64,000 nucleotides of DNA from assembly GCF_905171765.1 (NCBI RefSeq), contig NC_053390.1, positions 592,125,793 through 592,189,792 on the forward strand, given 5' to 3'. The DNA is from Bufo bufo (Eukaryota; Chordata; Amphibia; Anura; Bufonidae). The notes below the pieces were generated by a model, which saw nothing but the letters and a program-made list of their open reading frames with translations, had not been told where the DNA came from and did not search any database. Shown one piece after another: positions 21,866 to 32,663 of this stretch; the stretch's first letter is position 1; each line of letters opens with the position of its first letter. A program made the translations under genes and the position numbers.

Positions 21866-23435
21866 GTGTTACTGCTTTATATAAAAGAAAGCATCAAAGG
21901 AAAAATTTCAAGGGAAATTGATCCTAGAGGTGGACATATAAAACACCTCAAAAAGAGTTCGTTATTAATTTAATTATGTTGTGCAATCAGTAAAACATGG
22001 TTCAAGTGTCTATACGAAATATAAATAATTTATTAAACAATAACTCGAGACACAATCAAAGCTTAATGAATATAAATCTCAATAATATGCAATAACACAC
22101 AGTGATATGCAGTACCCTAAATTCACCACTAGGTGGCTCTAACAGGACTACCAGCGTTCCACATCACCTCTCAAACATAAAAATGCAATACAAGCGTCCC
22201 GACGACAATTATGAGATATACACAATAAACTTAATATTGATTAAGGTAGATACAAACCCTTGCTCTGCTCAAAATATGACCAATCTCGGATATCGGGTAG
22301 TATTGCTACACAACCTATAAGTTATCAGGCCTGATAATGACTATGAAATGTGCATATTCCAATCAGAGAGTTTCTCCGTTATCAATATTAGATATTTTTT
22401 TCAGTAATATGCATTTTTACTGAATAGTGATAATATTTATGTAGTACGTCTAACATTATACATCCACACTACAGCGGGAAGTTGCTAAATATCAAGCCAA
22501 ATAATTCAATCAATACTACACATAATAAAAGTTATATGTTATACGAGAATGCAAAAGATATGCAGAGTCTATGGTAAGTCGGCTCTCAAGTCTGTTCTGA
22601 CCATTGGGATTTTCCTCCTGGGGTGTCCATCCTTTCTTTCTCTCTCTCTCCTGTTTGTCCTCTTTTCTTCTTTCTTTGTTTCTCTGTGTTTCCCCCCTTT
22701 CATGTGTGTGTGGTTTATGATCACAAACTTATGAGTTAGACATACCTTCCTAACTTGGAGTTTTCCAATCATTGTCGGTTACCTATTGTTACCTATTCAT
22801 ACATAAGAGGCACTATTGCATAAGCAACTAGCATCATCATTAGTAAGGGTTAAATGTCCAGGTCTGACACATATACCAATTAAAGCATAGACATTTGGGT
22901 ACCATTTGAGACATTTGCCAAGCTACCAAATTTATCGTACCGATAAGAATATAATGTATTAGTTAAAATAACACCGTCTCACTAACAAAGTCTACACTTA
23001 AAATTCTTCTTATCTTGCTTTAGGAGTGTATACATTCCAGTTGATAAATATATAAGATAATAGATGGATTGACGTCTTTCATAATATTCAACAACATAGT
23101 ACAATACATATGTCCTATTCATTTCTTACAATAAAAAACTAAGGTTCATTATACGTGTATATAGATATCATAGATAATTAGTACCAGATGCGTCTAGAGA
23201 ATATCCTTATCTCAGTCATTAATCTATAAGGAGACAAGAATGACTCTACTCAGACTGGTACATCTAGTGAGAAAAAACTTTATAAACAGTGTCCTTTCCA
23301 TGAACCTATTTTGACTGACTTTAAAATAGATACAAAATGGTGAATATATCACCATATGGCCTCTTATATATAATCAAATCCATTATAGTTATAATATTTA
23401 GACATAAATGTTATACCTATAAAAAAGCAGAACAC
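21866..23435. mobile_element. AT-rich 1.57-kb insertion in L1-1, unclassified
   Basis: It separates two parts of the same L1 ORF2 end. The possible ends are weak inverted repeats: GTGTTACTGCTTTATATA at 21,866 and TATAAAAAAGCAGAACAC ending at 23,435. No target duplication could be fixed. The interior is AT-rich without coding potential, apart from a pyrimidine-rich tract at about 22,610-22,700. Confidence 0.45.
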
Positions 23436-23602
23436 AGCAAGACTCTGGCCCCCTTCTTCACATATTTTGGACTTGCCCACTTAGCCAGACATTTTGGCAA
23501 CAGATAGAGTCCAAGATCAATGTGATCTGTGGCACCCAGATTCGATTGTCCCCAGAATCGGTCCTACTATGTTTAACAAATGACTTGCAAATGACTTATC
23601 AG
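23436..23602 (+). pseudogene. L1-1 ORF2 C-terminal end
   Basis: The frame reads DSGPLLHIFWTCPLSQTFWQ followed by QIESKINVIC, the 'LLHIFW-x-CP' cysteine/histidine motif at the end of L1 ORF2. It is cut at 23,602 by the start of hAT-2. The remaining 3' end of L1-1 is not found in the window. Confidence 0.75.
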
Positions 23603-24137
23603 TAGAGTTGAGGGGACACCTGGATGTTCGAGTTCGACGAGTTCGGACGAACTTGAAAAAAAAGTTCGGGTTCGGGACCCGAACTTGACCCGAACTTGAC
23701 CCCTAACCCGAACTTTGAAGTCAATGGGGACCCGAACTTTTGGGCACTAAAATGGCTCTAAAATAGTCCTGGAAAGGGCTAGAGGGCTGCAAAAGTCATC
23801 AAAATGTGCTTTAGAGCATGGCAACTGTTCTGCAAACAAATGTGGATAGGGAAATGGCTTAAAATAACATAAAATACAGAAAAATTTAAAATAACAATCT
23901 GGATCTATGAGTAGGAGGTTGAGGAGGCGGTGGATGGGTGGATGTGGCAGTGTAGGTTGACATGGCGGTTTAGGTGGAAGCGGCGGTGAAGGAGGAATAG
24001 GTAGCCAACACTGATTTGTGTTATTTTATTATTTTTAAATTGGGGAATCCCCCAAAATATTGGGACATATAACAAAATAAAACAAAGAATAAGTGCACTT
24101 GAGTACAAGAATGGATGGTTGAGGCTGGTATAAATGT

Positions 24138-24480
24138 CTATTCTGCACAAGGTACGGACATGTCCTGTGGGATCCATGCCTGGTTCATTTTAATAAACGT
24201 AAGCTTTTCCACATTGGCTGTGGCCTGTGATAATGCTTTCTGCCGTGCTAAACACACGTTCACACTATACACTGGCTGCAGGGCAGGCAGCACCTCCAAG
24301 GCTGACAAAGATTTTCCACATTTGGGCCATGCTAACCCTGCCTTCTCAGGTGCTGGCGGTGCCCCAGCTGCGTTGGCAACCTCTTCCTCCTCCTCGCCTT
24401 GTGCTTCCACTGTGCCCCCGCTGTCAGGTGGGAATGCCATCAGCACCGTGCGCTTGTAGTCGCGCATTTTCCAATCAGTG
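24138..24480 (-). pseudogene. hAT-2 extra C-terminal transposase fragment
   Basis: It holds ANVEKLTFIKMNQAWIPQD and, upstream in a broken frame, DYKRTVLMAFPPDSGGTVEA, both of which recur in the main transposase copy at 27,400-27,900. The piece is collapsed: sequence between these two blocks is deleted compared with hAT-1. It lies directly beside the 92-bp array. Confidence 0.75.
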
Positions 24481-24509
24481 GCAGATGTTTTCACAAAATT
24501 TAGTTCAAT

Positions 24510-25697
24510 GTCAGCAATGCAGAGCAGGGGTTCATTCACGGCAAAAGGGGGATCTTGTCACCCAGCAATAGAACAGAGGATTTTGAGAGATTTAGGCCCC
24601 TGTCACTCAGGCACAGCAGGGGTTCATTCACGGCAAAAGGGGGTTCTTTTCACCCAGCAATACAACAGACGATTTTGAGAGATTTAGGCCCCTGTCACCC
24701 AGGCACAGCAGGGGTTTATTAACGGCAAAAGTGGGTTCTTGTCACCCAGCAATAGAACAGACGATTTTGAGAGATTTAGGCCCCTGTCACCCAGGCACAG
24801 CAGGGGTTCATTCACGGCAAAAGGGGGTTCATGTCACCCAGCAATAGAACAGAGGATTTTGAGAGATTTAGGCCCCTGTCACCCAGGCACAGCAGGGGTT
24901 CATTCACGGCAAAAGTGGGTTCTTGTCACCCAGCAATAGAACAGACGATTTTGAGAGATTTAGGCCCCTGTCACCCAGGCACAGCAGGGGTTCATTCACG
25001 GCAAAAGGGGGATCTTGTCACCCAGCAATAGAACAGAGGATTTTGAGAGATTTAGGCCCCTGTCACCCAGGCACAGCAGGGGTTTATTAACGGCAAAAGT
25101 GGGTTCTTGTCACCCAGCAATAGAACAGACGATTTTGAGAGATTTAGGCCCCTGTCACCCAGGCACAGCAGGGGTTCATTCACGGCAAAAGGGGGTTTAT
25201 GTCACCCAGCAATAGAACAGAGGATTTTGAGAGATTTAGGCCCCTGTCACCCAGGCACAGCAGGGGTTCATTCACGGCAAAAGGGGGTTCTTGTAACCCA
25301 GCAATAGAACAGAGGATTTTGAGAGATTTAGGCCCCTCTCACCCAGGCACAGCAGGGGTTTATTCATGGCAAAAGTGGGTTCTTGTCACCCAGCAATACA
25401 ACAGACGATTTTGAGAGATTTAAGCCCCTGTCATCCAGGCACAGCAGGGTTCATTCACGGCAAAAGGGGGTTCATGTCACCCAGCAATAGAACAAAGGAT
25501 TTTGAGAGATTTAGGCCCCTGTCACCCAGGCACAGCAGGGGTTCATTTACGGCAAAAGGGGGATCTTGTCACCCAGCAATAGAACAGAGGATTTTGAGAC
25601 ATTAAGGCCCCTGTCACCCAGGCTCAGAGGGGTTTATTCACAGCAAAAGTGAGTTCTTGTCACCCAGCAATACAACAGACGATTTTGAGAGATTTAG
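24510..25697. repeat. 92-bp tandem array, about 13 units
   Basis: The unit holds ACCCAGCAATAGAACAGA, GATTTTGAGAGATTTAGGCC and CAGGCACAGCAGGGGTTCA. Copies repeat every 92 bases with few differences. The array is open in several frames over two to three units, which gives repeated 66-codon frames starting MSPSNRT that are not genes. It is cut at 25,697 by an insertion and resumes at 26,785. Confidence 0.95.
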
Positions 25698-26784
25698 AGT
25701 CATCTCCTAAACGCATCCCTAACCTGACCCTGACTCCTAGCTACATGAGCCGACCTTGATGGTAGGAGATGGTAGGAGAGCTCATGCACCGGAACCTTGA
25801 AGTCCCTGCTAGCCCTCAAGATGGCCCTAACCTAGGAGCAGGGTAAGACGGCCTGTTCCTTCTGGACATGGAGGAACAGGGGTCTCACTGGCCAAGCTGC
25901 AAGGAATGGGGAAACACATACAACATACAGATATGACAGGCGAACTAAACAAGTTCCACACGTACCTGTCACAGCCACGCTGACTGGAACCCATGCATGC
26001 ACTACTCATGTCCACAGAACACAAAGGGATATAGCACACATAACACACAGGTAACCAGGACATCCATAGTTGCACTAAATAGGAAACAAAGGGAAACATC
26101 AACTGAACATCATGCAAACATAACTTATACTTCACAGATAAACCTATGACCACAAGGGTGGCCCCCACTGGCAGGTGATATACACAGGAGGCTGCTCCAG
26201 CTACACATGGCTGAAGCAACCCACTGAGACATGCCAAACACAGAGGCTTTATAGGCCAAGAGGCCACACCTAACAGTCAGACACACCCCATGACTCACAC
26301 ACACTGAAAGGGAGTTAACCCTTCCAGCACCAGGGAAGGGAAACATAAAAAGGGAACTGTCCAAACTAAGATCACACTGTGGCTGTTGCCGCAGGCAACG
26401 ACATGGGTGGCTACCATGTCCTGGGAGTCAGCCCGCAGGCCGGGACACTGCCACCACATGTACACATCCAACCAAACGTTGCCACGGGCAGCCACAGTGA
26501 AGGGAAGAGTCCTAGTGCACACACAACACAAAACACAGTGCACAACAGACAAACAAACACAACACCCAACATGACGGTTGTTAGGTGCAACCGCATGCAA
26601 TGCAGAAAGCTGCCCAGCACCGCTCAGGCTGCTCTGCTGAAACTAACACCATACAACTAGTTGCCCGCGGCAACCACAGGTGAGGCCACAAACCAGCGGC
26701 CCTCAGCTGTGATTGAAGACCAAAACCAAACCGCAGGCAACCGCATGCGGTTGAGGAGTCACGACCATAGCCGTGGCCGTGACA
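25698..26784 (-). mobile_element. Solo-LTR-like 1.09-kb insertion in the 92-bp array
   Basis: On the minus strand it starts TGTCACGGCCACGGCTATGG, the same TGTCACGG start as both gypsy LTRs here. It contains no coding region. The other end (near 25,698) does not show a clear CA end, and no target duplication is visible, so recombination in the array may have removed one border. I read it as a solo LTR of another gypsy family, but less surely than the 33,889 one. Confidence 0.5.
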
Positions 26785-26950
26785 GCAATAGAACAGATGA
26801 TTTTGAGAGATTTAGGCCCTGTCACCCAGGCACAGCAGGGGTTCATTCACTGCTAAAGGGGTATCTTGTCACCTAGCAATAGAACAGAGGATTTTGAGAG
26901 ATTTAGGCCCCTGTCACCCAGGCTTAGCAGGGGTTTGTATATGCCAAAAA
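26785..26950. repeat. 92-bp array, continuation
   Basis: Two more units of the same 92-bp repeat follow the insertion before the sequence changes to the second copy of the hAT C-terminal flank. Confidence 0.9.
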
Positions 26951-27159
26951 TGGTAAAATGTCACCCGACAATTGAAATTTTATTTTTTTCAATTTAGGGC
27001 ATTAAAATTGCAATTTTTTTGCATTAAAATGGCTATAAAATAGTCCTTGAAAAGGCTAGAGGGGTGTAAAAGGCAGTGAAATGTGCTTAAGAGCATGGCA
27101 ACTGCTCTGCAAACAAATGTGGATAGGGAAATAACTTAAAATAAAATAACTAAAAATTT

Positions 27160-28149
27160 CACTTCGGAGGTTGAGGAGGCGGTGAATGTGGTGTTGTAGG
27201 TGGAAGCAGCAATGGAGGAGGAGGAGGTAGCCAACAATGTTTTTTTTTTATTTTTTTTATTGGGGTAGGTAGCCCCCAAAATATTGTGACAAATAAAAAA
27301 AAAAGAAAACAAAGAATCATTGCACTTGACTTGAGTACAAGAATGTATGTTTGATGGTGGTATAAATGTCTATTCTGCACAAGGTACAGACAAGTCTTGT
27401 GGGATCCAAGCCTGGTTCATTTTAATGAACGTGAGCTTGTCCACGCTGGCTGTGGACAGGCGGCTGCGCTTGTCTGTGATGATGCCCCCTGCCGTGCTAT
27501 ACACACGTTCAGATAATTCACTGGCTGCAGGGCAGGCCAGCACCTCCAAGGCTTAAAGGGCAAGCTCAGGCCATGTGCCCAATTTGGAGACCCAGAAGTT
27601 TAAGGGGGCAGACCCGTCATTCAGTACGTGTAGGCGTGTGCACACATACTGCTCCACCATGTTGGTGAAATGCTGCCTCCTGCTAAGACATTTCATATCA
27701 GCTGGTGGTGCTGGTTGTTGTGGCGTGCTGGCAAAGCTTTTCCACATTTCGGCCATGCTAACCCTGCCTTCTGAGGTGCTGGCGGTGCCCCAGCTGCGTT
27801 GGCGACCTCTTCCTCGTCCTCTGCCTTCACCTTCTGCTTCTACTGTGCCCCCGCTGTTAGGTGGGAATGCCAGCAGCAGCGCGTCTACCAGCGTTCGCTT
27901 GTACTCGCACATCTTACGATCACGCTCCAGTGACGGAATTAAAGACGTTACGTTGTCCTTGTAACGGGGATCCAGCAGCGTGGCCACCCAGTAATCAGCA
28001 CAAGTTAGAATGTGGGCAACTCTGCAGTCATTGCGGAGACACTGCAGCATGTAATCGCTCATGTGTGCAAGGCTGCCCAGAGGCAACGAAAAGCTGTCCT
28101 CTGTGGGAGGTGTATCGTCTGTGTCCTCTGTATCCCCCCATCCACGCAC
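27160..28149 (-). pseudogene. hAT-2 transposase, C-terminal part
   Basis: The open stretch 27,553-28,149 reads ADYWVATLLDPRYKDNVTSL, then LERDRKMCEYKR, and later MWKSFASTPQQPAPPADMKC and NFWVSKLGTWPEL. The dimerisation part follows downstream in a shifted frame (27,400-27,550). It is the counterpart of 8,796-9,753 in hAT-1, and its LDPRYK block is better preserved. The G-rich strip at 27,165-27,235 repeats the one near 23,915. Confidence 0.85.
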
Positions 28150-28385
28150 CAGTGATGGCCATGAGCTGGTCTGAGTGCCACCCTGCTGTGAACATGGTTA
28201 TTCCTCCTCCATCTCCTCATCCTCCACCTCCTCATTCTCCAGAAATGTGCCCTTGCTGGACAATTGTGTACCTTGGGTTTGTGAGGATCTCACAAACCCA
28301 CCCTCGGAGACACTTGGGAATGACTGTCCGGAAACCCTACGGAATGATCCCTCTTCCTCCTCCTCCTGTGCCACATCCTCTTCCA

Positions 28386-28985
28386 TCATCGCCAGGAGCA
28401 TTTTTTCAAGGAGGCATAGAAGTGGGATAGTAACGTGGAGTATTCGAAACAGCACAACAAGGAACACAGGTCTCGCATGGAGGCCCAGTCATTGGTGGTG
28501 AAGTGGTGCTGTTCCGCCGAGCGACTCACCCGTGCGTGCTGCAGCTGAAACTCCACTATCACCTGCTGCTGCTCGCACAGTCTGGCCAGCATGTGCAAGG
28601 TGGAGTTCCACCTTGTGGTCACGTCGCATATGGGGCGGTGAGCGGGAAGGCTGAAGTTACGCTGCAGCGCTGACAGGCGAGCAGCAGCAGGGTGAGAACG
28701 CCGAAAGCGCGCACAGATGGCCCACACTTTTTGCAGCAGCTCTGACATGTCGGGGTAATTTTTAAGGAATCTCTGCACCACCAAATTCAGCACTTGCGTA
28801 GTCAGGTGCACCTTGCCACAGATGGCGTTGCGCAGTGCACACCTGATTTTGTCCCCTACTTGGTTGTGAAGGGAAGGGATGGCTCGCCTTGAAAAGTAGT
28901 GGCGGCTGGGCACGACGTACTGTGGGACTGACACCGCCATAAGGCCTTTAAAACTATCTGTCTCCACCAGACGGAATGACAGCAT
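28386..28985 (-). pseudogene. hAT-2 transposase, catalytic region with deletion
   Basis: About 200 codons are open. It starts MLSFRLVETDSFKGLMAVSV and reaches AICGKVHLT, where hAT-1 continues with the first catalytic aspartate. Here the sequence jumps directly to TQVLNLVVQRFLKNYPD. About 480 bases, including both MDTSTS and CDNGQN blocks, are absent. The later ICDVTTRWNSTLHML and HHFTTNDWASMRDL parts are intact. With two catalytic aspartates lost, this copy cannot be active. Confidence 0.88.
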
Positions 28986-28997
28986 TTCAAAGGCAAG

Positions 28998-29381
28998 TCA
29001 TTTAGAAATGCTGGCATTCAGGGCTAGGGATCGCAGGTGGGTAGGGAGGTACTTCCTTTTCCTCTCCAGCGTTTGGGATATGAAGAGCTGAACGCTTCCG
29101 TGTGACATTGTGGGGATGCTTGGTGACCCAGGTGTTGGTGTTGCTGGCAGATCCTCTGTTTGTTGGGTGTTAGGTGGCACTGTCACTCCAGAGGTGGATG
29201 AAGAGGCCGCGACTGCAGCAGAAGAGGAAGCAGGAGGAGCCAGAGACCTTTCTTGGTTTTTGAGGTGTCTACTCCACTGCAGCTCGTGCTTTGCACTTAA
29301 ATGCCTGGTCATGCAGGTTGTGCTCAGGTTGAGAACGTTTATGCCTCGCTTCAGGCTCTGATTGCACAGCGTGCAAACCAC
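28998..29381 (-). pseudogene. hAT-2 transposase, BED zinc finger
   Basis: The 127 residues start MVCTLCNQSLKRGINVLNLS and then TTCMTRHLSAKHELQWSRH. The C-x2-C and H-x-pair spacing is that of a BED finger, a DNA-binding module common in animal hAT transposases. Unlike hAT-1, both cysteines are kept. A serine/proline-rich linker follows. Confidence 0.88.
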
Positions 29382-29406
29382 TCTTGTCTTGTCGTCAGCA
29401 CATTGT

Positions 29407-30233
29407 CTATAGAGCTGGCTTTGGTGTGCTCGGTCCCTTGCTGCGCTGGGCAGTAGGAGGCATACTGTCTAGAGGACGGCCGCTCCACTTTTGCACCCTG
29501 CTCCCTCTTCTGCTGTGCTGGTGGCTCTGTGCGACCACCGCCTCTTCATCCGAACTACATCGGTCACTTGCATGACCTTGATTCCATGTGGGGTCGAGGA
29601 CCTCATCGTCCTCCACATCATCTTCCACCCAGTCTTCACCCCTGACTTCCTTGTCGGTCTGCACACTTTCGAAAGCCCCAGCAGTTGGCACCTGTGTTTC
29701 GTCATCATTCGAGACGTGCTACGATGGTCCTCCCATGTAATCATCTTGAAAAATAAGTGATTGGGCATCGGTGCACTCAATCTCTTTCACTTCTGGGGCA
29801 GGGCTAGGTGGATGGCCCTGGGAAACCCTGCTAACAGAATCATCAAAAATCAGAAGAGACTGCTGCATGACTTGGGGCTCAGACTGCTTGGCTGATTTGC
29901 AAGGGGGTGAGGTGAAAGACTGATGGACATCGGCTGCAGGTACCAACTGTGGTCTTTCAGCAGGAGACTGGGTGGGAGACAATGTGACGGAACTGGATCT
30001 ACTGTCAGCAACCCAATCTACTATCCCCTGTACTTGTTCAGGCCTTACCATTCGTAGAGCAGCAATAGGCCCCACCAAATACTGCTGCAGGTTTTGTCGC
30101 CTACTCGCACCTGAGGAACGGGTTTCACTTGTGCGTGTAGCTGGCACAGATCGACTACATCCTCTCTCTGCAACAGGAGCTCCACCAGCAGCACCACGAC
30201 CTGGGCCACGTCCCTTTTTGACGCTCTCCTCAT
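29407..30233 (-). pseudogene. hAT-2 transposase N-terminus
   Basis: From the ATG at 30,233 (MRRASKRD) the frame shifts quickly. It then reads TRSSGASRRQNLQQYLVGPI and MVRPEQVQGIVDWVAD to 29,719, and an acidic linker EDWVEDDVEDDEVLDPTWNQ to 29,407. A piece absent in hAT-1 (AVVAQSHQHSRRGSRVQKW) lies at about 29,480-29,540. Two frameshifts separate the pieces. It matches hAT-1 14,286-14,737 plus 11,300-11,490 without the nested element, which proves the join there. Confidence 0.75.
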
Positions 30234-30299
30234 ATTTTTTGAATTTAGGATCTTGCCCTAAATGGGTGTTTAATTAATAGTAAAAAAGAACGACAGTAT

Positions 30300-31085
30300 G
30301 TACAGGGTGTATCTCACACAGCCTGAACCAGACTTGGCCTCAATTATAGATTTCTTTGCACAAAATGGCTATATTTCAAATGGCTGTATTTCAAATGGCT
30401 AATTCAAACCCCTGTACGTATATTTAGTATCTCAGAGGGCCTGAACCTGTGTAGGCCTGAAGTAAATATATCTTTGCACAAAAAGGCTGTATTTCAAATG
30501 GCTGTATTTCAAATGCCTAATTCAAACCCCTGTATGTAGAGGGGGTATCTCACAGGGCCTGAACCACTGTAGGCCTGAAGTAAATATTTCTTTGCACAAA
30601 AAGGCAGTATTTCAAATGGCTGTATTTCAAATGCCTAATTCAAACCCCTGTATGTAGGGGGGTATCTCACACGGTCTGAACCTGTGTAGGCCTGAAGTAA
30701 ATATATCTTTGCACAAAAAGGCAGTATTTCAAATGGCAGTATTTCAAATGCCTAATTCAAACCCCTGTATGTAGGGGGGTATCTCACACGGTCTGAACCT
30801 GTGTAGGCCTGAAGTAAATATATCTTTGCACAAAAAGGATGTATTTCAAATGGCTGTATTTCAAATGCCTAATTCAAACTCCTGTATGTATAGAGGGGAT
30901 CTCGCATGCCGTGAATTAGTGTAGGTCTGAAGTAAATATATCTTTGCACAAAAAGGCAGTATTTCAAATGGCTGTATTTCAAATGCCTAATTCAAACCCC
31001 TGTATGTAGAGGGAGTATCTCACAGGGCCTGAACCTCTGTAGGCCTGAATTCAATATTAGTGCACCAAATGGCAGTATTTAAAAT
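30300..31085. repeat. 118-bp tandem array, ~6.5 units
   Basis: Units carry TGCACAAAAAGGCAGTATTT, CAAATGCCTAATTCAAACCC and CTGTGTAGGCCTGAAGTAAA. The AATTCAAA mark recurs at 30,401, 30,519, 30,637, 30,754, 30,871 and 30,989, a period of 117-118. The array lies upstream of the hAT-2 transposase. Confidence 0.93.
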
Positions 31086-31179
31086 CTCTGAATGTAACCC
31101 AAATGTATTAAGGGTGTATCTCACAATGACATCTGCATCAAAGGCTGCCAACTAAATTTTTGTAGCCCAAATGACTGTT

Positions 31180-32336
31180 TGCTTAACAACTGAATTTGAC
31201 AGCAGTATATAAGCCTGTAATTTCACACGTGCTGATGCTGCAAGGCCTGAAAATAGTGTTTTTTTGTCAAATAAGTGTGTTTTTCAAACCCCAGAAAATG
31301 ATGGGTGCATTTCTAGCTTAAATTGCACACAGATGTTGTAGATTGCCCAAAAAGTATTTTTTTGCTAACAGAATATGAATGCTGTATATATTAAACTTGA
31401 ATTTAACACTTGCAGATCTGGCAAATACTGTTTTTTGAAAAAAAAGTGTGTTTTTCAAACCCCAGAAAATGATGGGTGTATTTCTAGCTTAAATTGCACA
31501 CTGACTAATACAGATGTTGTAGATAGCACAAAAAGTCTTTTTTTGCTAACAGAATATAAATGCTATATATATTAAACTTGAATTTAACACTTGCAGATAT
31601 GGCAAATACTGTTTTTGAAAAAAAAATTGTGTTTTTCAAACCCCAGAAAATGATGGATTATTTCTAGCTTAAATTGCACACTGACTAATCCAGATGTTGT
31701 AGATTGCCAAAAAAGTCTTTTTTTGTAACAGAATATAAAAGCTGTATATATTAAACTTGAATTTAACACTTGCAGATCTGGAAAACACTGTTTTTTGAAA
31801 AAAAAAGTGTTTTTTTCAAACCACTGTAAATGATGGGTGTATTTCTAGCTTAAATTGCACACTGACTAATCCAGATGTTGTAGATCGCCAAAAAAGTCTT
31901 TTTTTTGGAACAGAATATGAAAGCTGTATATATTAAACTTGAATTTAACACTTGCAGATCTGTAAAATACTGTTTTTTGAAAAAAAATAGTGTGTTTTAA
32001 AAACCCCAGAAAATTATGGGTGTTTTTCTAGCTTAAATCTAGCTTAAATTGCACACTGACTAATCCAGATGTTGTAGAAAAAGTCTTTTTTTTGTAACAG
32101 AATATGAAAGCTGTATATATTAAACTTGAATTTAACACTTGCAGATCTGGAAAATACCGTTTTTAAAAAGAAAAATAGTGTGTTTTTAAAACCCCAGAAA
32201 ATGATGGGTTTATTTCTACCTTAAATTGCACACTGACTAATACAGATGTTGTAGATTGCCAAAAAAAAAAAAGTATTTTTTTGGTGACAGAATATGAAAG
32301 CTGTATATATTAAACTTGAATTTAACACTTGAGGAG
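31180..32336. repeat. ~182-bp tandem array, ~6 units
   Basis: Units carry GCTGTATATATTAAACTTGA, AACCCCAGAAAATGATGGG and GCACACTGACTAATCCAGAT. The 'TATTAAACTTG' mark recurs at about 180-187-base steps between 31,383 and 32,300. Internal words (CCCAGAAAATTATTG type) resemble the hAT-1 array at 15,000-15,450, so it belongs to the same family region. Confidence 0.92.
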
Positions 32337-32423
32337 GTGTAAGCAATATGAAGGGGCACACTCAGAAGGGAAACACACTGGTAGTAAACAATACTGGACT
32401 TTATTAGTCTAAAAACATACCCC

Positions 32424-32474
<51 letters not shown>

Positions 32475-32489
32475 CATGTGACGTGGCTG
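32337..32489. other. Junction sequence with (TA)n
   Basis: hAT-2 homology ends at about 32,336, where GAGGAGGTGTAAGCAATATG begins. A TA microsatellite lies at about 32,427-32,470. The origin of the rest is unknown. Confidence 0.5.
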
Positions 32490-32584
32490 TAAGGCTGCAT
32501 TCAGATGTCCGTATGTTTTTTACGGATCCACGGATACATGGATCGGATCCGCAAAACACATACGGACATCTGAATGGAGCCTTA
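32490..32584. repeat. Palindromic MITE, 95 bp
   Basis: Arms TAAGGCTGCATTCAGATGTC and its inverted form (GACATCTGAATGGAGCCTTA) pair over about 32 bases with one or two mismatches, around a core with ACGGATCC and GGATCCGC. The same terminal words (AAGGCTCCATTCAGACAT) recur at 32,665. It is a very short inverted-repeat transposon end or complete MITE. Confidence 0.75.
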
Positions 32585-32585
32585 T

Positions 32586-32663
32586 AGGGGGGTGATCAAT
32601 GACAGGGGGGTGATCACCCCATATAGACTACCTGATCACCCCCCTGTCATTGATCACCCCCCT
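32586..32663. repeat. Perfect 31-bp hairpin of GATCACC units
   Basis: The left arm 32,586-32,616 and right arm 32,633-32,663 are exact complements over all 31 bases, with a 16-base loop (CCCCATATAGACTACC). Each arm holds two copies of a GGGGGGTGATCA word. Confidence 0.9.

Larger units (their letters stand above)
23603..32336 (-). mobile_element. hAT-2: second copy of the hAT-1 family
   Basis: It starts TAGAGTTGAGGGG with CCCGAAC-rich subterminal sequence, like hAT-1. The order is the same: a C-terminal transposase piece, a 92-bp array, a second C-terminal piece with the rest of the transposase, then arrays upstream of the coding region. The other terminus is missing: homology stops near 32,336. 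The candidate left target site is CTTATCAG at 23,595-23,602, with no partner seen. Confidence 0.85.

Noticed and set aside
22549..22772. Possible membrane peptide IFLLGCPSFLSLSLLFVLF
   Set aside because: It is a translation of a pyrimidine-rich tract (TTTCTTTCTCTCTCTC), whose hydrophobic character is a by-product of composition.
24739..25605. Repeated 66-79-codon frames starting MSPSNRT
   Set aside because: They arise because the 92-bp unit is open in several frames. The same frame starts again every 92 bases and ends at the same place, so no protein family is implied.
25827..26660. Frames of 80-146 codons within the solo-LTR-like insert
   Set aside because: They overlap on both strands in a CA-rich region, without domains or a sensible start. 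Not supported as genes.
24510..26950. CRISPR-like array
   Set aside because: The 92-bp units are contiguous with no unique spacers, lie in eukaryotic transposon sequence and have no cas genes. It is a plain tandem array.
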